From Candidatus Kaiserbacteria bacterium (GTDB taxonomy: Bacteria > Patescibacteriota > Minisyncoccia > Phycocordibacterales > Phycocordibacteraceae), in the NCBI GenBank assembly GCA_016182285.1, contig JACOXQ010000064.1:1-12605 (forward strand): a DNA stretch of 12,605 bases. The letters are read 5' to 3'. The notes under the pieces were generated by a model. The model was not told the origin of the DNA, made no database searches, and saw nothing but the letters and a program-made list of their open reading frames with translations. Numbering within the stretch: position 1 is the stretch's first letter; each line of letters opens with the position of its first letter. The position numbers and the translations under genes were made by a program. Below are positions 1 through 5,944 of this stretch, one piece after another.

Positions 1-675
1 GCTCTCCGGCTTGGCAATACAGGCAAATGTATTCGCCTGCGTATTCGTAAGCTCGTATGCGCCTACAAGCGCCGCGGCCTTGACCGCCGCAGGGTCGCAA
101 GCAGGCCCAGTACCCTTCCCTGTATACGCAGGGTTTAGTACTCCGATGTTAAGACCAGTCGTATCTCGCTGAACCGCTTGACTGAGGCTCTGCGCAAGTG
201 GAATGCAGGTCGTCTTGGATAAATCGCCGGACGTTATGAGTTGAGACCACACATCCAGTTTCGTAGTGCCGCTCTGCGCATCTGGATTATAGAGCGCCGC
301 CATGACCGCATTCACAATGAGCCAGCCCGCGAGCGCGATAACGATGCCGATGACGGTGTTCCACAGAATTCCCTTGGCTTTTTTAATACCTTCTGGGCTC
401 ACAGGATTTACTACATAAAGAAACCCTGCCCACGCGATCATTAGCGGCGCGACGAAGACGATGGCGAGCGTGATAAGGAGACTGATTATGTTGTTGATGA
501 CCATCATGAGCATGCCCCAGCCGGCGGCACATACGTCTGAACCTTGAACACCGGTCACGCTTTGCGGAGGGATAATGGGACCGAAGAACGGTATTCCGCC
601 GGCATGCGCAGATAGAGGTAGCGCAAATGAGCCAACAACGAGCATGAGCGCAAACAAAAACATTCCTGAGCGCAT
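1..675 (-). CDS. Secreted pilin-like (TrbC/VirB2-type) protein with long C-terminal tail, partial
   Basis: The frame is open from an ATG at 675 to the left edge of the window, giving 225 residues without a stop. Residues 1-26 form a signal peptide (hydrophobic core, then AHA before GG). Two membrane segments follow at about 53-89 and 103-128, separated by a short polar loop with lysines (SPEGIKKAKG). This layout matches the two-TM pilin-like proteins at the right end of the window. After the second membrane segment comes an exported region with several cysteines (157, 193, 219). Its visible end, CDPAAVKAAAL...QANTFACIAKPES, resembles the start of a lysozyme-like or SLT transglycosylase domain with a possible catalytic Glu at 224, but the domain is cut off. 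A weak GGA lies 3 bases before the ATG. A role in a type IV secretion or pilus-like apparatus is inferred from the family only. Confidence 0.75.
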   Translation of the reverse strand, partial: MRSGMFLFALMLVVGSFALPLSAHAGGIPFFGPIIPPQSVTGVQGSDVCAAGWGMLMMVINNIISLLITLAIVFVAPLMIAWAGFLYVVNPVSPEGIKKAKGILWNTVIGIVIALAGWLIVNAVMAALYNPDAQSGTTKLDVWSQLITSGDLSKTTCIPLAQSLSQAVQRDTTGLNIGVLNPAYTGKGTGPACDPAAVKAAALVGAYELTNTQANTFACIAKPES

Positions 676-701
676 GTTCCTATCATATCACCCTTATATC
701 T

Positions 702-709
702 GCTATCTT
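702..709 (+). promoter_or_regulatory. Possible extended -10 for tRNA-Trp
   Basis: TGc-TATCTT lies here and would place transcription initiation at about 716, two bases before the tRNA. I see no convincing -35 box, so this is tentative. Confidence 0.3.
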
Positions 710-717
710 TGTTATAC

Positions 718-788
718 GGGTCCATCGTATAGTGGTAGTACATCGGTCTCCAAAACCGACAGCCTAGGTCCGATTCCTAGTGGGCCCG
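718..788 (+). tRNA. tRNA-Trp (CCA anticodon)
   Basis: A full cloverleaf can be folded by hand. The acceptor GGGTCCA pairs with TGGGCCC (one G-U), the D stem GTAT pairs with GTAC, and the anticodon stem TCGGT/ACCGA closes the loop CTCCAAA, giving anticodon CCA. The T stem CTAGG/CCTAG closes loop TCCGATT. The discriminator is G788, as usual for tRNA-Trp, and no CCA tail is encoded. The gene is convergent with bL33 (rpmG) with only 5 bases between them. In many bacteria tRNA-Trp sits downstream of rpmG on the same strand, so the neighbours are familiar but the orientation is not. Confidence 0.95.
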
Positions 789-793
789 CCGAT

Positions 794-949
794 TTATTTC
801 TTCGCTTCCTTAAAGACGACGCGCTTGCGCAGGGTGGGGTCAAACTTCATAAGTTCAATCTTGCGTTCAGTGGTCTTTCTATTTTTACGCGTCCAGATGA
901 CGTGTTCGGATTTGGTGGACTTGAGCCGAAGCAGGCGGTCTTGTGACAT
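794..949 (-). CDS. rpmG: 50S ribosomal protein bL33
   Basis: A 51-residue basic protein beginning MSQDRLLRLKSTKSE and ending DPTLRKRVVFKEAKK. The C-terminal KxELxKFDPxLRxxVxxKEAK pattern is the hallmark of bL33 of the large ribosomal subunit, and the length is normal for the family (about 50-55). There are no zinc-ligand cysteines, so it is the C-minus form. The gene follows the ClpB stop codon by 4 bases, has no visible Shine-Dalgarno, and is probably translated by coupling as the last gene of the iscS-to-rpmG operon. It ends 5 bases from tRNA-Trp on the other strand with no intrinsic terminator visible. Confidence 0.9.
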   Translation of the reverse strand: MSQDRLLRLKSTKSEHVIWTRKNRKTTERKIELMKFDPTLRKRVVFKEAKK

Positions 950-953
950 AGCG

Positions 954-3632
954 CTATGCTACCACAGCGGCTTTTTTATCGCCATTACGCGACGCTTTCT
1001 TCTTTACATCAAAATGCGGCTCGTCGTTCTTGATGGAGACCGTGACTGTGCCGCCCTCCAAGAGACCCTGCGCCACCATCATAGAAGCGAGCGGCGTGAG
1101 TATCTTGTCCTGAATCGTTCTGCGGAGCGGGCGCGCGCCGTACTGCGGGTTGTATCCCTTATCTGCGAGCCACGTGTGGACCTCCGGCTCTATCACAAGC
1201 GCGATGCGTTTCTGCGTGAGACGCTTCATCACTTCTTCAACCTGCGTGTCCACGATTTTAGCGAGCGCATCCTTCGCGAGCACGTCAAAGATGATTATGT
1301 CGTCAAGGCGGTTGAGGAACTCGGGGCGGAAGTGCTCCTTGAGCGCGTCCATTACTTTCTCTTTCGTCTCTTCGTAGCGCGTCGCGTCGGTCGCATCCGC
1401 TTTGCCGAACCCTATATGCGCGAGGCGGTCTATGAATTCCCCGCCGATGTTGGAGGTCAGAACGATAATCGTATTCTTGAAATTGACCTTGCGCCCCTTG
1501 CCGTCGGTTAGATGGCCCGAATCCAATACTTGGAGAAGAATGTTGAACACTTCCGGATGCGCCTTTTCAATTTCGTCAAAGAGCACCACGGCATACGGGC
1601 GATGGCGGATGCGCTCGGTGAGCGTTCCGGCTTCTTCGTAGCCGACGTAGCCGGGCGGCGCGCCGATGAGCTTGGCGACCGAGTGCTTCTCCATAAACTC
1701 GCTCATGTCCACGCGAACGAGAGCCTCGGTATCGTTAAACATAAATTCCGCGAGTCTCTTTGAGAGTTCCGTCTTCCCCACTCCAGTGGGACCGAGGAAA
1801 AGGAATGAACCTATTGGGCGGTTCGGATCAGAGATGCCCACCCGCGAACGCTTCACGGCGTCGGTCACCTTTTTTACCGCATTGTCCTGCCCGATGATAC
1901 TGTTCTTCAGCCACTCTTCCATTCGCGACAGTTTTGCCGCCTCTTCTTCAAGCATTCTCGCTACCGGAATGCCGGTCCAGCGCGAAACCACCGCAGCGAT
2001 ATCCTGCTCCGCCACTTCCTCATTCAAAACGCGGCGTGACTTCTGAAGCGTCTTCAGGCGTTTCAGCTTTACTTCAAGTTCCTTTTGGAGCTGTGGTATC
2101 TTGCCGTAGCGGATTTCCGCCACCGTTCCGAGGTCGGCCGACATCTCCGCGTTGTCCGCCTGTATTTTCAGCTTCTCAAGTTCTGTCTTGTTCGCGCGTA
2201 TGCCCTCAAGCACTTCTTTTTCGTTCTTCCACTTAAGCTCCAGCTCGGAGGTCTTCTCCCTCAAATCGGCAACCTCTTTGTCAATATCTTTGATGCGCTC
2301 TTTAATTTCTTTGGCATTTTCGCCCTCTATATCTTTCTGGAGCGCCTGTTTCTCTATTTCAAGTCTGCGGATTTTCCGGTCGGTCTCTTCAAGAACCGGA
2401 GGTTTGTTCTCGAGCGCGATGCGCAGTCCGCTGGCCGCCTCGTCAATGAGATCAATGGCCTTGTCGGGAAGGAAACGGTCGCTGATGTAACGCGACGAGA
2501 GCTCCACTGCGGCGACGATAGCGCCATCGGTAATGCGCACGCCGTGAAAGAGCTCATACTTGTCGCGAAGCCCGCGCAAGACGGCTACGCCGTCCTCCAC
2601 TGACGGTTCTTGTACAAAAACTGATTGGAAACGGCGCGTGAGTGCTGCGTCTTTTTCAATATATTTCTGATATTCCTTCAGCGTGGTCGCGCCTATAACG
2701 CGAATCTCTCCGCGCGAAAGCGCCGGTTTCAGCATATTTGACGCGTCCAGAGAACCCTCGGCGCCTCCGGCGCCGACCAGCGTGTGCAGCTCGTCAACGA
2801 AAAGGATGACCCTCCCTTCCGCACGTTCCACTTCTTTCATTACGTTTTTCATCCTCTCTTCAAATTCTCCGCGGTACTTCGTGCCTGCAATCATGAGTCC
2901 GAGGTCCAGTGAGAGAAGCTCCTTGCCCTTCAGCGACTGCGGTACGTCGCCGGCGGCCATTCTGGCGGCGAGTCCTTCGGCGATAGCCGTCTTACCCACG
3001 CCGGCCTCGCCTATAAGCACCGGGTTGTTTTTGGTTCGGCGCGCGAGGATTTGGATGACACGATTGATTTCGTTGTCTCTTCCAATGACAGGGTCGAGCT
3101 TATTTTCTGACGCAAGCTTGGTGAGATTGCGCGAATACTTGGCGAGCGAGCGGAAACGCTTAGGCTCCGCTGTCTGTCCGTCTTTTGAACTCTTCAACTC
3201 TTTCAGGATGGAGAGCGCCGCATCGCGGCCGATATTGAAACGCGCGAAGATATCCGAAGCGGAGCCCGGGTGTTCAATAACGGCGAGGAAGAGGTGCTCC
3301 GTACCGACGAACGTGTCGTTCATCCGCGCTGCGATCTTCCCCGAAGCTTCAAGGGCTTGCGCGAGGTCCGGTGTGAGATAAATCTGATACGACGGCGAGA
3401 GGACGGTCGCGCTCTCCGGCGCCTCCAAGTGTTCAAGCACGGAATCTGCGAGCATAATGGTGTCAACCTCCATCCGATCCAGCATGGAAAATACAAGCGA
3501 CTCCTCTTGGAGGACGAGGGCGGCGAGCAGGTGGAGCGGCGACACGTGATTCTGTCCGCGCTCGATGGCAAGCTCGTGCGCCCTGCGCACCGCTTCTTTG
3601 GCCTTGGTTGTGAAATTATTGAATGGCGGCAT
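954..3632 (-). CDS. clpB: ClpB-type AAA+ disaggregase with a ClpC-like IGF loop
   Basis: 892 residues, close to the ClpB family length (about 860). Order of parts: Clp-N double repeat (about 1-150); AAA-1 with Walker A GEAGVGKT at 208-215, pore loop KYRGEF at 252-257, Walker B at 275-281 and arginine fingers R333-R334; a long coiled-coil middle domain (about 400-545) carrying ClpB-typical motifs such as ELEKLKI and RYGKIPQLQKELE; AAA-2 with Walker A GPTGVGKT at 614-621, pore loop GYVG at 661-664, Walker B ending DE at 686-687, sensor-1 N728 and sensor-2 GARPLRR at 832-838. The full middle domain argues for ClpB, which refolds aggregated proteins with DnaK in the cytosol. Oddly, the loop after sensor-1 is extended and holds I740-G741-F742, the signature by which ClpC, ClpA and ClpX dock on ClpP. 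The start at 3632 gives a normal Clp-N end and lies 19 bases after the upstream stop codon; no Shine-Dalgarno is visible. Confidence 0.9.
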   Translation of the reverse strand: MPPFNNFTTKAKEAVRRAHELAIERGQNHVSPLHLLAALVLQEESLVFSMLDRMEVDTIMLADSVLEHLEAPESATVLSPSYQIYLTPDLAQALEASGKIAARMNDTFVGTEHLFLAVIEHPGSASDIFARFNIGRDAALSILKELKSSKDGQTAEPKRFRSLAKYSRNLTKLASENKLDPVIGRDNEINRVIQILARRTKNNPVLIGEAGVGKTAIAEGLAARMAAGDVPQSLKGKELLSLDLGLMIAGTKYRGEFEERMKNVMKEVERAEGRVILFVDELHTLVGAGGAEGSLDASNMLKPALSRGEIRVIGATTLKEYQKYIEKDAALTRRFQSVFVQEPSVEDGVAVLRGLRDKYELFHGVRITDGAIVAAVELSSRYISDRFLPDKAIDLIDEAASGLRIALENKPPVLEETDRKIRRLEIEKQALQKDIEGENAKEIKERIKDIDKEVADLREKTSELELKWKNEKEVLEGIRANKTELEKLKIQADNAEMSADLGTVAEIRYGKIPQLQKELEVKLKRLKTLQKSRRVLNEEVAEQDIAAVVSRWTGIPVARMLEEEAAKLSRMEEWLKNSIIGQDNAVKKVTDAVKRSRVGISDPNRPIGSFLFLGPTGVGKTELSKRLAEFMFNDTEALVRVDMSEFMEKHSVAKLIGAPPGYVGYEEAGTLTERIRHRPYAVVLFDEIEKAHPEVFNILLQVLDSGHLTDGKGRKVNFKNTIIVLTSNIGGEFIDRLAHIGFGKADATDATRYEETKEKVMDALKEHFRPEFLNRLDDIIIFDVLAKDALAKIVDTQVEEVMKRLTQKRIALVIEPEVHTWLADKGYNPQYGARPLRRTIQDKILTPLASMMVAQGLLEGGTVTVSIKNDEPHFDVKKKASRNGDKKAAVVA

Positions 3633-3651
3633 GGATTGATGATTATGTAAC

Positions 3652-4419
3652 TCAACGAGACTGAGCAGAAGTTTCGGTTGTAGTCGTTGCCATAAGAAGA
3701 GACGTTATTTTATTCGCGGGTATGAGAAGTCCCGGAGTGCCTCCGGCGCCAATGCCGATGAGATTGCCGGAGAGGTTGACCGCGGCGCTTCCGGCTCCTA
3801 TATCCGGAAGCGTCGTATAGATATTTTTTGCACTCACCCGTGCGATAATGCCGGTGGAAGCGGAACCGTCAGACCCTATGGCGAGAGCCGTTTCGCCGAG
3901 TTTCAGGTCGCCGGAAGCGATAAGCGACGGGGACGCAGCTTTCGGCAGTGCGGCTTCATCGGAGAAACCGTAAATTGTAATGCCGGTGCCTTCATGGGCG
4001 ATTGACGCAGGAATGTATATTCCTCCGGGAAATTCTATGAGCACTTCTTTCGGGAGCGCGTCCTGCGCGGCGGTCGCCACTGCGCGCGCCTTGGGAATAT
4101 AGGTTCCGACGGAGATAGCCGGCGTTGATGTGCCTGTTCCCGCAGAATAGATGACTACTGCGCGCGTCGCCGCCGCTCCGAGCGCGGCGGTAACAAGGTC
4201 TTGGTTGGACGGCGCTGGCGCCTGAATAATGGCCGCGGGCGCGGCCTGCGCCACAGTCTCAATGGTGCGTTCAACGACGCGATTAATTGTTTGTGTAACG
4301 AGCGGCGGCGCTTTATCGAGAAGAGAGACCGTTAAAATGCCGGTGGCCACGGACGTCACGAAGTTTACCAGAATCGTGAGCAGTATGAGTTGGGATTTGG
4401 AAAGTTCCTCTATATTCAT
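3652..4419 (-). CDS. Membrane-anchored HtrA-like pseudoprotease
   Basis: 255 residues. One N-terminal membrane anchor (about 10-34) is followed by an Ala/Pro-rich linker (about 37-75) and a beta-rich domain patterned like the trypsin-like domain of HtrA/DegP. The segment LKLGETALAIGSDG...STGII (172-192) matches the HtrA vGe.vlaiGnp...tGiv region, and VNLSGNLIGI (214-223) matches the strand after the catalytic serine. The catalytic residues appear lost by my manual alignment: TAAQ (116-119) stands where HtrA has TNAH or TAAH, GTG stands at the Asp position, and GAGSAAV (208-214) replaces GNSGGPL. There is no PDZ domain. It lies 12 bases downstream of the desulfurase gene and 19 upstream of clpB, so it is probably co-transcribed. 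A non-catalytic envelope role such as ligand binding is inferred; a highly diverged active enzyme cannot be excluded. Confidence 0.6.
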   Translation of the reverse strand: MNIEELSKSQLILLTILVNFVTSVATGILTVSLLDKAPPLVTQTINRVVERTIETVAQAAPAAIIQAPAPSNQDLVTAALGAAATRAVVIYSAGTGTSTPAISVGTYIPKARAVATAAQDALPKEVLIEFPGGIYIPASIAHEGTGITIYGFSDEAALPKAASPSLIASGDLKLGETALAIGSDGSASTGIIARVSAKNIYTTLPDIGAGSAAVNLSGNLIGIGAGGTPGLLIPANKITSLLMATTTTETSAQSR

Positions 4420-4431
4420 ACGTCTATAATG

Positions 4432-5541
4432 CTACCGCTCTTTCCTGTTGTCAATGAATTGTACGGCCTCGGCAAGCGCTTTTGCGAAACGCGGGAAATC
4501 GCGGTTCCCGACTCCCGGACCCCACGAGATGCGCAGCGTAGTTTTGGCGCGCTCGCTGTCGCCGGTCAGTGCAAAGACTGCGCGAGAACCTGTCTCCGAG
4601 TCCGTTTCGCACGCGCTCCGCGTGGAGACGGCGAATCCCTCTTCGTCCAGAAGCGCTACAAGGTAATCGGTGTCGCGGCCAGGAAACGAGAGATTGAGAA
4701 TATGCGGAGCCTGGTCGCGGCTCTCGTTGAGCAAAATGCCTGGAATGGGACGGATAAGACCGATAAGACTTATCCGCGCGCGCTCCGCGCGCGCGCGGAA
4801 CTCCTCGCGGCCAATCGCGGCGGCGCCTAGCGCCGCCGCGAAACGCTTTGCGAGCTCCGGCGCCTCGCTCCCGCTTCGCAGTCCGCGCTCCTGTCCGCCG
4901 CCGCGATACAGCGGTTTAATCGGAATCGTGCGGTGCGCTATCAAAGCGCCGATGCCGCGAACCGGACCGACCTTTGACGCATCAAGCGTGAGCAGGTCGG
5001 CGCCGAAGTGCGCTCTTGTAATCTTCTCCGTCAATGGCGCTTGGCTCGCGTCTACGTGCAAATATATTTTACCGATTGCATTTTTGACTTCTCTTGTATT
5101 CCATACGATGCCAGTTTCCCCGCACACCGCGTCCATTGAAACAAGCACGGTCTCTGTTCTTATCATTTTTTTTAGCGCTTCAATATCCACTTGATAATTC
5201 TTTATCGGCAATTCTTCCACTTCCACTCCCTCCTCTTTGAGCAACTTCATATTTTCCACTGCAGAAGCATGCGCGCTCGGCAAATACAAAACGTGTATTT
5301 TTTTACTGCCTACTGCTTTCTGCCTACTGCGGACTACTCCAAGTATAGCGAGCGCATTCGCCTCGGTCGCCCCGCTGGTGAAAATCACATCATCAGTCTG
5401 CACTTCAAGAAGCCGCGCGATATCAGTGCGTGCTCCCTCGAGCACCTCTCGGGACCTTCGGCCTTCCTCATGCGGCGACGACGGATTTCCCGCCACCCCA
5501 GCGGCGCAGTCCAGATACGTCCTCTTCTTTCTCCAAAACAT
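4432..5541 (-). CDS. iscS: Cysteine desulfurase (class V aminotransferase fold)
   Basis: 369 residues, slightly shorter than IscS/NifS proteins (about 390-400). This PLP enzyme takes sulfur from L-cysteine as a persulfide for Fe-S clusters or tRNA thiolation. Visible motifs: YLDCAAG near the start (family: YLDNAAT), TSGATEANALAI (55-66), cofactor-stacking H91, HVDASQ with D164, PLP lysine K190 in LDASKVGPVRGIG, and RGGGQERGLRSGS (213-225). C311 in STRSACETDS is the likely catalytic cysteine. Sequence next to K190 is shortened compared with the usual SGHKxyGPKG. No IscU or other scaffold gene is nearby in the window. Start at 5541 puts the ATG exactly where transcription from the TAGAAT promoter should begin, so the mRNA is probably leaderless. 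It heads the operon with the pseudoprotease, clpB and rpmG. Which sulfur pathway it serves cannot be told from sequence; the symbol is by similarity. Confidence 0.85.
   Translation of the reverse strand: MFWRKKRTYLDCAAGVAGNPSSPHEEGRRSREVLEGARTDIARLLEVQTDDVIFTSGATEANALAILGVVRSRQKAVGSKKIHVLYLPSAHASAVENMKLLKEEGVEVEELPIKNYQVDIEALKKMIRTETVLVSMDAVCGETGIVWNTREVKNAIGKIYLHVDASQAPLTEKITRAHFGADLLTLDASKVGPVRGIGALIAHRTIPIKPLYRGGGQERGLRSGSEAPELAKRFAAALGAAAIGREEFRARAERARISLIGLIRPIPGILLNESRDQAPHILNLSFPGRDTDYLVALLDEEGFAVSTRSACETDSETGSRAVFALTGDSERAKTTLRISWGPGVGNRDFPRFAKALAEAVQFIDNRKER
5306..5330. repeat. 14-bp tandem repeat inside the desulfurase gene
   Basis: CTGCCTACTGC occurs twice (5306-5316 and 5320-5330) separated by TTT, a period of 14. 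It falls where the protein has VRSRQKAVGSKK, a polar segment a few residues longer than in E. coli IscS between the ATEAN helix and the next strand. The period is not a multiple of three, so the two copies are read in different frames. Confidence 0.7.
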
Positions 5542-5547
5542 AGGCTG

Positions 5548-5576
5548 ATTCTACAGGCGTTTGAAACGCTTGACAA
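5548..5576 (-). promoter_or_regulatory. Promoter of the iscS operon (leaderless)
   Basis: On the minus strand TTGTCA (5576-5571), a 17-base spacer and TAGAAT (5553-5548) form a good sigma-70-type promoter. Seven bases past the -10 is position 5541, the A of the desulfurase ATG, so a leaderless transcript is predicted. Its -35 overlaps the -35 of the divergent RNA promoter by five bases. Confidence 0.65.
5557..5569. promoter_or_regulatory. Possible operator, 13-bp palindrome in the iscS promoter spacer
   Basis: GCGTTTGAAACGC has perfect 6-bp arms around one central base. It fills the spacer between -10 and -35 of the iscS promoter and abuts the -35 of the divergent promoter, a typical repressor position. 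The regulator is unknown. Confidence 0.4.
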
Positions 5577-5597
5577 ATAAAGTGAGGGTGCTAAGCT
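5570..5597 (+). promoter_or_regulatory. Promoter of the structured RNA
   Basis: Consensus TTGACA (5570-5575), a 16-base spacer and TAAGCT (5592-5597) preceded by TGc (extended -10). Predicted start is about 5604. The perfect -35 and extended -10 suggest strong expression. Confidence 0.65.
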
Positions 5598-5603
5598 ACT
5601 TAT

Positions 5604-5895
5604 GTAAGTCCTTTTTGCGAGTTTCGCCGTCAGCCCCGAGCCCGAATGATTTTTTCATCGCCATCGGGGCGATTCGAGCGACTGCGGCGGAGGAGGGAGG
5701 CCGACACCGAACGACAATACGCACCGTTGGTCCCCTCCTCCGCTGGTCAGGCGAAAGTTTGTTTCAAGAACCACAACCACTTGGAGTTTGCCATGAGACG
5801 ATTATGACGCTCTAGTTGGACGAGCAGGCGCGGCTGGGAACAGAACAGCGCAGAAGCGACCCTCATAGCTTTGTTGGGTCGCTTTTCATTTTTTC
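5604..5895 (+). ncRNA. Structured non-coding RNA of unknown identity (about 290 nt)
   Basis: This 400-base gap between iscS and the next gene holds a complete transcription unit: strong promoter, dense secondary structure, intrinsic terminator. Visible helices: TTTCGCC (5622-5628) with GGCGAAA (5750-5756) as an enclosing stem; GCCCCGA (5633-5639) with TCGGGGC (5664-5670), with CGaATGA/TCATCG stacked inside; a long helix at 5687-5705 with 5726-5743 (18 pairs, one bulged A5698) closed by a 20-base loop; a weaker hairpin around GCgGCTG/CAGCGC (about 5828-5850); and the terminator. I looked for hallmarks of tmRNA (tRNA-like ends, tag frame), RNase P RNA (GAGGAAAGTCC, ACAGAA pairing), SRP RNA (GGAAGGAAGCAG) and 6S RNA (one long bubbled duplex) and found none. 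The exact 5' end is predicted from the promoter only. A diverged housekeeping RNA or a regulatory RNA remain possible. Confidence 0.65.
5854..5895 (+). terminator. Intrinsic terminator of the structured RNA
   Basis: AAGCGACCC (5854-5862) pairs perfectly with GGGTCGCTT (5876-5884) across a 13-base loop, followed by a T-rich tail with a TTTTTT run. It separates the RNA from the following regulator gene. Confidence 0.85.
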
Positions 5896-5906
5896 ATAAT
5901 GGCACT

Positions 5907-5944
5907 TGTCGGAATTTTTATACTATAGGGTATAATTTCCGACA
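5907..5944. promoter_or_regulatory. 38-bp imperfect palindrome over the regulator's promoter and start codon
   Basis: The site runs from TGTCGGAATTTT to ATTTCCGACA with 15 of 19 positions symmetric. It contains a consensus -10, TATAAT (5931-5936), and its last base is the A of the downstream ATG. Initiation 8 bases after the -10 would begin at that ATG, giving a leaderless mRNA. TTGTCG (5906-5911) is a possible -35 with a long 19-base spacer. The position suggests autorepression. It shares 32 of 38 bases with the palindrome at 6551-6588. Confidence 0.75.

Noticed and set aside
780..1511. Long plus-strand frames opposite clpB and rpmG (also around 2683-3381)
   Set aside because: They are antisense shadows of strongly supported genes with no recognisable protein pattern; the GC-rich coding strand leaves the opposite frames open.
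5646..5807. Open frame of 53 codons (starts MIFSSPSGRFERL, ends LEFAMRRL) within the structured RNA
   Set aside because: Composition is unlike a protein, it uses consecutive CGG/AGG codons forming one arm of the long helix, has no ribosome binding site, and no family is recognised. A short leader peptide cannot be fully excluded.
5561..5815. 84-codon plus-strand frame through the iscS/RNA intergenic region
   Set aside because: It begins upstream of the promoter and crosses the paired helices; the translation resembles no protein.
5604..5895. tmRNA, RNase P RNA, SRP RNA or 6S RNA
   Set aside because: I checked by eye for each conserved core and did not find it. A very diverged form would need a covariance-model search.
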